This document shows, one piece after another, positions 1 through 4,781 of a stretch of DNA of 6,596 bases (positions are counted from its first letter, which is position 1; the number at the start of each line of letters is the position of its first letter). Position numbers and translations under genes: made by a program. The stretch spans positions 1 to 6,596 of the forward strand of contig JAHIHJ010000303.1 in NCBI GenBank assembly GCA_018899795.1, given 5' to 3'. Source of the stretch: Methanobacteriota archaeon (GTDB taxonomy: Archaea > Halobacteriota > Methanosarcinia > Methanosarcinales > Methanoperedenaceae). Under the pieces are notes generated by a model, which was not told where the DNA came from, made no database searches, and was given only the letters and a program-made list of their open reading frames with translations.

Positions 1-651
1 AAAGTAGTTGTAGCGGATGTGAATGAGAAAGGGGGGGAGGAAACTGCAAACGAGATCAGGCAGAACGGGGGCGAGGCGTTCTTTGCCAGGCTTGACGTTT
101 CCAACAGGGAACAGGTAAAAAATGTCGTTCAGGAAACGATCAAAAAATACGGCAGGATAGACGTGCTGATAAACAATGCAGGTATTATACAGGATGCCCT
201 TGTCGTAAAAATGACAGAGGAGCAGTGGGACAGGGTCATAAATATCAATCTTAAAGGACCTTTCAACTGCATACAGGCTGTGGTTGGACCCATGATAGAA
301 CAGGGAAGCGGAGAGATCATCAATGTTTCTTCCATTGTGGGATTGTACGGAAATGTCGGGCAGATCAACTATGCCTCTTCAAAGGCAGGTCTTATCGGTA
401 TGACAAAGACGCTAGCCAAGGAACTCGGCAAAAAGGGGATCAGAGTGAATGCCATAGCGCCTGGTTTCATAATCACTCCAATGACATCAGGTATTCCCGA
501 AAAGATACTTGAAATGATGAAGGAAAAAACCCCTCTTAAAAGATTGGGGCAGATCGAAGATGTTGCAAATACTATGTTATTCCTTGCTTCGGACGAGGCG
601 AGTTTTATCAATGGAGCGGTAATCTCCGTGGACGGAGGGTTGCTAATATAA
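1..651 (+). CDS. FabG-type short-chain dehydrogenase/reductase (3-oxoacyl-ACP or acetoacetyl-CoA reductase), 5'-truncated by window edge
   Basis: The reading frame is already open at base 1, so the start and the first ~30 residues, including the Gly-rich Rossmann turn, lie upstream. The visible 216 residues are a classical SDR, a cytosolic NAD(P)H-dependent reductase of a 3-oxoacyl thioester. Seen in order: the end of the second beta strand with its acidic residue (VVVADVN, 2-8), LDVSN (31-35), the NNAG motif (58-61), the structural Asn of INL (83), the catalytic Ser of INVSS (111), and the catalytic YxxxK as YASSK (Tyr124, Lys128). After these come the APG segment and the C-terminal DGG ending. 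All visible catalytic residues are intact and the length fits the ~245-residue FabG family. A thiolase and a second FabG fragment lie directly downstream, so the ancestral cluster probably handled acetoacetyl-CoA or fatty-acyl intermediates. Sequence alone cannot separate FabG from PhaB or another SDR alcohol dehydrogenase. Confidence 0.9.
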   Translation, partial: KVVVADVNEKGGEETANEIRQNGGEAFFARLDVSNREQVKNVVQETIKKYGRIDVLINNAGIIQDALVVKMTEEQWDRVININLKGPFNCIQAVVGPMIEQGSGEIINVSSIVGLYGNVGQINYASSKAGLIGMTKTLAKELGKKGIRVNAIAPGFIITPMTSGIPEKILEMMKEKTPLKRLGQIEDVANTMLFLASDEASFINGAVISVDGGLLI

Positions 652-652
652 T

Positions 653-685
653 ATGTCTGGAAAAATGTCTGGAGATAAACAATAA
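653..685 (+). other. Possible 10-codon leader ORF built on a 12-bp direct repeat
   Basis: An ATG one base after the FabG stop opens a tiny frame reading [10 protein letters not shown] and stopping at 683-685, just across the decayed thiolase start. The frame consists of two copies of ATGTCTGGA (653-661 and 665-673) spaced 12 bp apart. The second copy supplies the GGAG that would have been the thiolase ribosome-binding site. This may be chance intergenic sequence or a small slippage duplication. Nothing shows that it is translated. Confidence 0.15.
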
Positions 686-876
686 GGGAAGTGGTTATCG
701 TGTCCGCTGTCAGGACGGCAATAGGGAAATTCGGAGGAAGCCTTAAGGATATAAGCCCGGCACAGCTGGGTTCTGCGGTGTTGAAAGACGCACTGAGTAA
801 AGCTGGCGCGGGAGCGGGGATACCTGTTGAAGTATCATCCGATTGCGTGAATAAAGTCTGCGGCTCAGGGCTGAAA
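682..876 (+). pseudogene. Acetyl-CoA acetyltransferase (thiolase) 5' remnant, broken
   Basis: The translation carries the thiolase N-terminus ([18 protein letters not shown]) and, further on, the NKVCGSGLK motif around the catalytic cysteine (codon 859-861). Thiolases condense two acetyl-CoA into acetoacetyl-CoA, or run the reverse reaction. Three lesions are visible. First, the expected ATG is ATA at 682-684, although a GGAG ribosome-binding site sits 7 nt upstream (671-674). Second, the family segment between the 'KAG' helix and 'AGIPVEV', normally about 28 residues with the NPARQ motif, is missing in frame near 805-820. Third, after GSGLK (871-876) the thiolase sequence stops and the frame ends at TAA 886-888. 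About 300 downstream residues, including the other catalytic His and Cys, are absent. A GTG at 691 could open a 65-residue product, but it could not be an active thiolase. The gene probably once formed an operon with the reductase ending at 651. Confidence 0.85.
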
Positions 877-1052
877 CCGACATGGTAAAAGGCGTCCCGG
901 ATGAAGCAATGGAAAAGATACTGGCGCAGATACCCCTGCGCAGGCTGGGAAAAGCCTCCGAGGTGGCTGCGACCGTGGCTTACTTGACATCACAGGACGG
1001 GGACTATATAACAGGTCAGGTGATCGATATAAACGGAGGGTTATATATTTAG
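873..1052 (+). pseudogene. C-terminal remnant of a second FabG-type reductase fused to the thiolase remnant
   Basis: In the frame of 882 the sequence reads [16 protein letters not shown], then IPLRRLGKASEVA, then ITGQVIDINGGLYI, and stops at TAG 1050-1052. This is the final ~59 residues of a FabG/PhaB-like SDR, from just after the catalytic YxxxK and PGFI segment to the canonical C-terminus. The Rossmann core and all catalytic residues are gone. It differs clearly from the reductase ending at 651, whose matching part reads ITPMTSGIPEKILEMM, so it is a separate paralogue and not a recent copy. It joins the thiolase remnant in a different frame. The bases GAAA at 873-876 fit both parents (thiolase Leu-Lys codons and FabG Glu-Thr codons). 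It has no plausible start of its own apart from Met at 882 and is probably not expressed as a functional protein. Confidence 0.85.
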
Positions 1053-1085
1053 ATCGATGATGATATCTACATATATTATCGATCT
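1051..1085 (+). repeat. Inverted repeat / hairpin overlapping the FabG-remnant stop
   Basis: The perfect 8-bp arms AGATCGAT (1051-1058) and ATCGATCT (1078-1085) can be extended inward by four weaker pairs (G-U, A-U, U-A, G-U), leaving a loop of about 11 nt. The dyad starts inside the stop codon of the FabG remnant and lies ~45 bp upstream of the TATA box of the next gene. It could be a relic of a 3' end structure for the old operon or an operator. No strong T-run follows, so a simple archaeal terminator is not well supported. Confidence 0.45.
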
Positions 1086-1125
1086 GATCCGTTTATCTCT
1101 CCTGAATAATCATTATAATTATGGT

Positions 1126-1138
1126 AAAGTTTTATATA
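1126..1138 (+). promoter_or_regulatory. Archaeal BRE/TATA promoter for the small acidic ORF
   Basis: Purine-rich AAAG (1126-1129) leads into TTTATATA (1131-1138), a textbook archaeal BRE plus TATA box. Transcription would begin about 25 bp downstream, near 1160, leaving a leader of roughly 25-33 nt before the ATGs at 1184 and 1193. The element resembles the one at 6580-6591 on the other strand. Confidence 0.6.
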
Positions 1139-1192
1139 CAATAGGAACCAAGGTATCTTTGCCAAAAACGTTTACATAAAGAGATGAAACAT

Positions 1193-1438
1193 ATGGCATA
1201 TAAAGGGTTAGTGGCAGATAATGTTCCAGGTAAACCTGAGATCCTCTTCGAGGATAACGACCTCAAATTGTCGTTTCCAAGAGGGGTTTTTTCCGACTTC
1301 CCGGTTGACGATAGAAATTACATGCGTTCCAGCGTTGACATGAGAAAGGAATCCCACGAAGAGATGGACGAGATACACTCAGAAAGGGCAATATATCTGC
1401 TGAACACAGACGACGCTTTGATCGAAATGCACAGCTAA
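1193..1438 (+). CDS. Small acidic hypothetical protein (81 aa)
   Basis: I do not recognise this protein. From the ATG at 1193 it is 81 residues with 18 Asp/Glu against 9 Lys/Arg, no cysteine, no signal peptide and no membrane segment, so it is likely soluble and cytosolic. The C-terminal half (about 45-81) looks like a charged helix followed by a short hydrophobic stretch, AIYLL. The ATG at 1184 would add three residues. I prefer 1193 because GAGATGA (1181-1187), one mismatch from the archaeal Shine-Dalgarno GAGGTGA, lies 5 nt before it and overlaps the upstream ATG. A clear BRE/TATA element at 1126-1138 sits at the right distance, which supports a real gene and not a chance frame. It converges with the SpoIIM-family gene, 47 bp away, and follows decayed genes, so it could be an orphan or a late arrival. 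The opposite-strand frame over the same stretch has no promoter and runs into the SpoIIM gene end. Confidence 0.55.
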   Translation: MAYKGLVADNVPGKPEILFEDNDLKLSFPRGVFSDFPVDDRNYMRSSVDMRKESHEEMDEIHSERAIYLLNTDDALIEMHS

Positions 1439-1485
1439 GCGGGCGTAAGCAAGAGTAATATTGTAAAAGCTGGCTCTGGTTCAAT

Positions 1486-2097
1486 CTATTTGAGAAACCC
1501 GGAAATGAATAACGGGGTAATGTAAGATTCAATCACCGCAGCCAGTAAGAGCAGTGGAACAACTATTTTTATATAAAAAATGATACCCTGTTTCAATTCG
1601 TACCATAGTTGCTCCAATTCGTGCAATAGTTCATGCCCCGTTTTCAGGCGGATGAATGACAGATATACAGCATGACCCAACCTGAACCCTATACCTATGC
1701 TTATAAGTACAATGGGAAGTTCGAGAATACCGTGGGGAAGGATCGCGGCAAGAACAAAAAAGGCACCCTTTGTTTTTATAAAAGATTCTACAAGTATTCC
1801 AAGTACAAGCCCGTTGAGCATTGCAACAGCAAATGGAAATATCCCGAACCCTAATCCCAGCAGGAGGGCAATGAAAGTGCTTTGAAGATTGTTCTTGAAT
1901 ATCGCGATCATCATCCCGAACGGGTCAAGCGCGGTAATGCCGCCATAAGCAACTTTCATCATCTCAAGCACTTTTTCGGAAGCTTCCGGGTATTTTGCCG
2001 ATATCAGTATGCCCGCAATGAACGAAACAGTGAAAACTGCAACTGCCGCAAGGATGTATTTTCTTGATGAATAGAGATATTCCAGATCTTTTTGCAT
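1486..2097 (-). CDS. SpoIIM/DUF95-family integral membrane protein
   Basis: This 203-residue membrane protein belongs to the stage II sporulation protein M (DUF95) family. Archaea do not sporulate, and the archaeal members have no settled function. Seen in order: a cytosolic N-terminus with hydrophobic segment 13-33; an extramembrane stretch 34-68; FKNN (67-70) leading into Gly-rich segments around 73-103 with the family 'LNG' (94-96); the hallmark LPHGILELP (120-128) within segment 112-140; a basic/acidic loop 150-170; and a last segment 172-198 ending in AAVIESYITP (186-195), also typical. Length and motif order match a complete member. Its ATG is 1 nt beyond the stop of the upstream DUF63 gene, with a GGGAG ribosome-binding site inside that gene's last codons, so the two are almost certainly translationally coupled. 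In Bacillus, SpoIIM works with SpoIID/SpoIIP in engulfment. Transferring that role here would be unjustified. Confidence 0.88.
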   Translation of the reverse strand: MQKDLEYLYSSRKYILAAVAVFTVSFIAGILISAKYPEASEKVLEMMKVAYGGITALDPFGMMIAIFKNNLQSTFIALLLGLGFGIFPFAVAMLNGLVLGILVESFIKTKGAFFVLAAILPHGILELPIVLISIGIGFRLGHAVYLSFIRLKTGHELLHELEQLWYELKQGIIFYIKIVVPLLLLAAVIESYITPLFISGFLK

Positions 2098-2098
2098 T

Positions 2099-2959
2099 CT
2101 ATACTCCCATCATTATACGCAGGGTGTTCCTTACAGCAGGCGATAGACCCAGAACCAGTATGACAAGTTTCATGAGATGTATAAGTTTCCTGTCTTTTTC
2201 ATCTTCCATCCCCCTGTCAAGTAAATAGAACACAGGTATGAACACAAGCAGCTTCAGCGGAAACATCACAAGCGCCGGGTGGTCTGTATAATTCCCTGCA
2301 AAATCAATGAAGAACGTTGGTACAACGTGCTTCTCATAATAACCCAGCCAGTCCATCCCCACATACGTGGAAGATGCGTCAAGCAGATGGGCGAAAAGGA
2401 TTGATATATTGATCCTGTCCGTGAGAATAGCAAAATTGAACTGGCGGGAGACGAGATATACTGCGCCGGTCGAGAGGATGCCAAGGGTCAGTATCGCGAT
2501 AGCGTATCCAAGATGCTTCACTTCCCCTATTGATAGAAGAATTGCGATATTTACTAGAGTCCATGCTATCCCTGCGGCACAAAAAACCCTGTGATAATCC
2601 TTTATTTTCCCTTTTCTTTCAAGGACCAAAGTTAATGAAAGAATGGATATCGTTGCTGCAAAAATGACAAAATAAATGACCGGCGTAACGAAAAGATACT
2701 GCAGCGGCGGCAGGAATAAACCTGAATCCTCAAGCACCCGCAGCGATGAGCCTGCAAGGATGTATGGCGTGACAGCGATTATGAAACGGGTGTCTATTTC
2801 CACTTTGAGTTTTATGAGCAGCTTCAGAACGCCAAAAAGACATATTCCAAGGACGATCGCATAAGTCACTGTGTCCACGGGATTGTAAGAAGCGTCGTTG
2901 ACTATCCCGCTTATGTAATACTTATATATATACTGCCAGAAAGTATCTAATATATTCAT
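2099..2959 (-). CDS. DUF63-family archaeal integral membrane protein
   Basis: The gene encodes 286 residues with about seven or eight hydrophobic segments (roughly 31-50, 58-74, 85-112, 126-143, 149-170, 184-196, 229-247, 261-274). It matches the archaeal DUF63 family, for which I know no established function. Conserved blocks seen: AGSSLRVLEDSG (69-80), the LPPLQYLFVTP stretch (83-93), HLLDASSTYVGMD (191-203), YYEKHVVP (207-214), FPLKL (233-237), and the C-terminal GLSPAVRNTLR (271-281). Polar and charged residues inside these membrane blocks (Arg74, Glu77, Asp78, His191, Asp194, Glu209, His211, Arg277) suggest a conserved intramembrane site, but this is inference. The ATG at 2957-2959 is preceded on its strand by AAGGT, about 7 nt away, and both lie within a 24-bp tandem duplication. 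It leads a two-gene minus-strand operon with the SpoIIM-family gene and diverges from egsA with only 35 bp between start codons. Confidence 0.88.
   Translation of the reverse strand: MNILDTFWQYIYKYYISGIVNDASYNPVDTVTYAIVLGICLFGVLKLLIKLKVEIDTRFIIAVTPYILAGSSLRVLEDSGLFLPPLQYLFVTPVIYFVIFAATISILSLTLVLERKGKIKDYHRVFCAAGIAWTLVNIAILLSIGEVKHLGYAIAILTLGILSTGAVYLVSRQFNFAILTDRINISILFAHLLDASSTYVGMDWLGYYEKHVVPTFFIDFAGNYTDHPALVMFPLKLLVFIPVFYLLDRGMEDEKDRKLIHLMKLVILVLGLSPAVRNTLRIMMGV
2104..2108 (-). promoter_or_regulatory. Ribosome-binding site GGGAG for the SpoIIM-family gene
   Basis: On the minus strand GGGAG sits 6 nt before the ATG of the SpoIIM-family gene and lies within the last codons of the DUF63 gene. 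It fixes the SpoIIM start and supports reinitiation directly after DUF63 translation ends. Confidence 0.6.
2921..2932 (+). promoter_or_regulatory. Candidate TATA box for the egsA operon, inside the DUF63 coding start
   Basis: CTTATATATATA on the plus strand lies 63-74 bp before the egsA ATG, within early codons of the divergent DUF63 gene. Start of transcription would fall near 2953-2957, giving a leader of about 40 nt. Competing TATA-like boxes are the two AATATATT copies at 2949-2956 and 2973-2980. Copy one would give a start near 2978 and a ~16-nt leader. The sequence does not decide between them. Confidence 0.35.
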
Positions 2960-2995
2960 AGAGAAACCTTATAATATATTCATAGCGAGACCTTA
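2948..2995. repeat. 24-bp tandem duplication spanning the divergent DUF63/egsA control region
   Basis: Two adjacent 24-bp copies (2948-2971 and 2972-2995) differ at only two positions (2962 A versus 2986 C; 2965 A versus 2989 G). Each holds a palindromic, TATA-like AATATATT, a minus-strand ATG followed by AAT ATA TTA, and the minus-strand AAGGT ribosome-binding motif. The copy nearer egsA therefore repeats the first four codons of the DUF63 gene as MNIL followed at once by a TAA stop. The duplication ends at the first base of the egsA ATG. It makes up nearly the entire space between the two divergent genes. Confidence 0.9.
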
Positions 2996-4059
2996 TGAAA
3001 TCCAGAGAAAACCATAAGAACAAATGGATGGAGCTTCCCAGGATCGTTGATGTTGGTCACGGTGTGATTCATGATACTGGTAAGGTATGTAAAGACCTTA
3101 AACTTAATGGGAATGGGCTCATAGTCGCGGGAAACTCTACGCTTCGGGCTGCCGGAAAGACTGCCGCATCATCACTGGAAGAAGCGGGTTATTCAGTGGA
3201 CACTGTTGTTGTCAGGAAGCCAACGCTTGAGGAAGTCGCAGAAGTTGAGAACAAAGCTTCCGAGGTAAAAGCCTCATTCCTTCTGGGCGTAGGGGGCGGG
3301 AAGTCAATAGACATAGCCAAACTTGCTTCCATGCACCTTGACCTGCCGTTCATAAGCATCCCCACAGCTGCGTCGCACGACGGCATCGTTTCCTCCCGCG
3401 CCTCGATAATAAGGGAAGGAAGGACAGTCTCTGAATCCGCGCATACGCCGCTTGCAGTGGTTGCTGATACTGCGATCATAGTCAAAGCGCCGCACAGGCT
3501 TCTTGCAGCGGGATGCGGGGATATTATTTCTAATTATACGGCAGTGCGGGACTGGGACCTTGCGCACAGGCTGCGGGGCGAACCTTTCAGCGAATATGCT
3601 TCCATAATCTCGAACATGACCGCTAAAATGTTAATTGAATCAGCGGATACTATAAAACCTGGTATTGAGGAGTCAGCATGGATGGTGATGAAAGCGCTTG
3701 TGGCAAGCGGTGTTGCAATGAGCATCGCAGGTTCATCACGTCCTGCTAGCGGCTCAGAGCACAAGTTCAGCCATGCCCTGGATGAACTGGCGCCAAAACC
3801 TGCGTTGCATGGCGAGCAGTGCGGCGTGGGGACGATAATGATGATGTACCTGCACGGAGGCAACTGGCAGGAGGTCAGGAACGCCCTGAAAATTATCGGC
3901 GCGCCTGTAAATGCCCATGACCTTGGTATAAAGGAAGAATATATTATCAAAGCACTCCTTCATGCACACGAAATCCGCCCTGAGAGGTACACGATACTCG
4001 GGACAGGGCTTACACAAGTTGCGGCAGAGAACGTTGCCAGGATCACTAAAGTGATTTGA
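2995..4059 (+). CDS. egsA: sn-Glycerol-1-phosphate dehydrogenase [NAD(P)+]
   Basis: This enzyme reduces dihydroxyacetone phosphate to sn-glycerol 1-phosphate with NAD(P)H in the cytosol, the first committed step to the archaeal ether-lipid backbone (EC 1.1.1.261). The 354 residues match a full-length member of the iron/zinc-dependent dehydrogenase-like fold. Seen: the N-terminal [15 protein letters not shown]; the cofactor-binding [12 protein letters not shown] (98-109); [17 protein letters not shown] (121-137); and the three expected Zn2+ ligands, Asp176 in GCGDIISNY, His256 in [10 protein letters not shown] and His272 in LHGEQCGVG. All are present, so the enzyme should be active. The ATG at 2995 has no clear Shine-Dalgarno. 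Met12 (3028), just before ELPR, is a possible alternative start nearer to the conserved N-terminus. It heads an apparent operon with UPF0179, a zinc-ribbon protein and hisD, and diverges from the DUF63 gene. Confidence 0.96.
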   Translation: MKSRENHKNKWMELPRIVDVGHGVIHDTGKVCKDLKLNGNGLIVAGNSTLRAAGKTAASSLEEAGYSVDTVVVRKPTLEEVAEVENKASEVKASFLLGVGGGKSIDIAKLASMHLDLPFISIPTAASHDGIVSSRASIIREGRTVSESAHTPLAVVADTAIIVKAPHRLLAAGCGDIISNYTAVRDWDLAHRLRGEPFSEYASIISNMTAKMLIESADTIKPGIEESAWMVMKALVASGVAMSIAGSSRPASGSEHKFSHALDELAPKPALHGEQCGVGTIMMMYLHGGNWQEVRNALKIIGAPVNAHDLGIKEEYIIKALLHAHEIRPERYTILGTGLTQVAAENVARITKVI

Positions 4060-4076
4060 TAATAATAAGGATAAAC

Positions 4077-4082
4077 AGGTGA
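4077..4082 (+). promoter_or_regulatory. Ribosome-binding site AGGTGA deciding the UPF0179 start
   Basis: AGGTGA, an exact match to the archaeal anti-Shine-Dalgarno complement, sits 5 nt before the ATG at 4088. Its own GTG (4079-4081) could be mistaken for a start codon, but the spacing argues that this is the ribosome-binding site. Confidence 0.65.
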
Positions 4083-4087
4083 AGCAA

Positions 4088-4543
4088 ATGGAAGAATCGG
4101 ATACAATAATAACATTAATTGGAACAAAACTTGCAAAAACAGGGAACGAGTTCAATTTTAAAGGCGGCGTGAAGGAGTGTGAGCCGTGCAGGTTAAATAA
4201 AACCTGCCTTGGTCTTAACATTGGAAGCAGATACAGGATAACCGCACTGCGAAACGGGGGAAAGCTTGAGTGTTATGTGCACGACTCCGGCGTCTGCGCT
4301 GTTGAAGTTATTGAACTGCCTGTTGAAATAAGCGTTGAGTCCAGGAAAGCCATGAAAGGTTCGACAATAACATATGAACCTGTGCCCTGCAACATTACAG
4401 GCTGCACTAATTATGTCATGTGCCGCCCGGAAGGAATGCGGCGCGGGGATAAGTTCAATGTTGTAAGTATTGGAGAAGATATATCGGATTCATGTGACAA
4501 GGGTTATTTATTAAAAATAGCTGAGGTGAAAAGGACAACATGA
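4088..4543 (+). CDS. UPF0179-family cysteine-rich protein
   Basis: This 151-residue soluble protein belongs to the archaeal UPF0179 family, whose function is not established. Visible family features are the opening ITLIGTKLAKTGNEF (8-22), a metal-site-like cluster CEPCRLNKTC (Cys31, Cys34, Cys40), further Cys at 62, 70, 101, 106, 112 and 136, the middle block VEVIELPVEISVESRKAM (72-89), and the RPEGMRRGDKF stretch (113-123). Nine cysteines in so short a cytosolic protein suggest a bound metal or Fe-S centre. This is inference. A GTG at 4079 would add three residues, but it is part of an excellent AGGTGA ribosome-binding site for the ATG at 4088, so I choose the latter. It begins 28 nt after egsA, and its TGA overlaps the next gene's ATG, so the genes are cotranscribed and coupled. 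Its place between a lipid and a histidine gene does not by itself reveal a role. Confidence 0.88.
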   Translation: MEESDTIITLIGTKLAKTGNEFNFKGGVKECEPCRLNKTCLGLNIGSRYRITALRNGGKLECYVHDSGVCAVEVIELPVEISVESRKAMKGSTITYEPVPCNITGCTNYVMCRPEGMRRGDKFNVVSIGEDISDSCDKGYLLKIAEVKRTT

Positions 4544-4779
4544 AGAATACTAGCCAGAACAAGTGCATAGACTGCGGGAAAGAATTGAACATCAAGATAC
4601 GGCATCCGGTGTATTCTGCGCGGCTTGCTGTGACCGGATACAGGTGCAAGGAATGCCACGAGAAAGCCAAGTCCCCGGAGACCAGGAAACGCGAAGAAGA
4701 GATGAGCAAGTTCATAACAGAAGTTCCAAAGCTTGAGAACGTGAAGCAGGATATCAGGAAAGACCTGGAAAAGAAATAG
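4540..4779 (+). CDS. Small zinc-ribbon protein with charged helical tail (79 aa)
   Basis: I cannot assign a named family. Residues 9-39 form a treble-clef or zinc-ribbon-like unit with two CxxC pairs, CIDC (9-12) followed by Gly-Lys and CKEC (36-39), separated by 23 residues. Residues 41-79 are highly charged (Lys/Glu rich), likely one or two helices that could act as a protein- or nucleic-acid-binding tail. No signal or membrane segment is present. The ATG overlaps the upstream UPF0179 stop in an ATGA arrangement. GAGGTGA (4523-4529) and AAGGA (4531-4535) supply ribosome-binding options. hisD starts 2 nt after the stop. Such tight packing on both sides makes it a real gene whose dosage is tied to UPF0179 and hisD. 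It could be an adaptor or regulator, a metal-handling partner for the cysteine-rich UPF0179, or unrelated to both. Confidence 0.75.
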   Translation: MKNTSQNKCIDCGKELNIKIRHPVYSARLAVTGYRCKECHEKAKSPETRKREEEMSKFITEVPKLENVKQDIRKDLEKK

Positions 4780-4781
4780 CG

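Noticed and set aside
129..611. Minus-strand frames opposite the FabG gene
   Set aside because: They are open only because of the codon use of the real SDR gene, whose NNAG, Ser and YxxxK motifs are all on the plus strand.
1439..1485. Possible bidirectional terminator between the convergent acidic ORF and the SpoIIM-family gene
   Set aside because: The 47 bp hold no convincing stem-loop and no T-run on either strand.
1263..1532. 89-codon minus-strand frame opposite the acidic ORF
   Set aside because: It has no promoter or ribosome-binding site, overlaps the end of the SpoIIM-family gene, and has an Arg/Ser/Pro-rich composition. The plus-strand frame has a promoter and a Shine-Dalgarno.
1672..2067. 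Three short plus-strand frames inside the SpoIIM-family gene
   Set aside because: They overlap one another and a clearly coding membrane protein on the other strand, and show no start signals or family.
3534..4221. Minus-strand frames opposite egsA (138 and 155 codons)
   Set aside because: They are shadows of the strongly conserved egsA and UPF0179 reading frames, with no family features.
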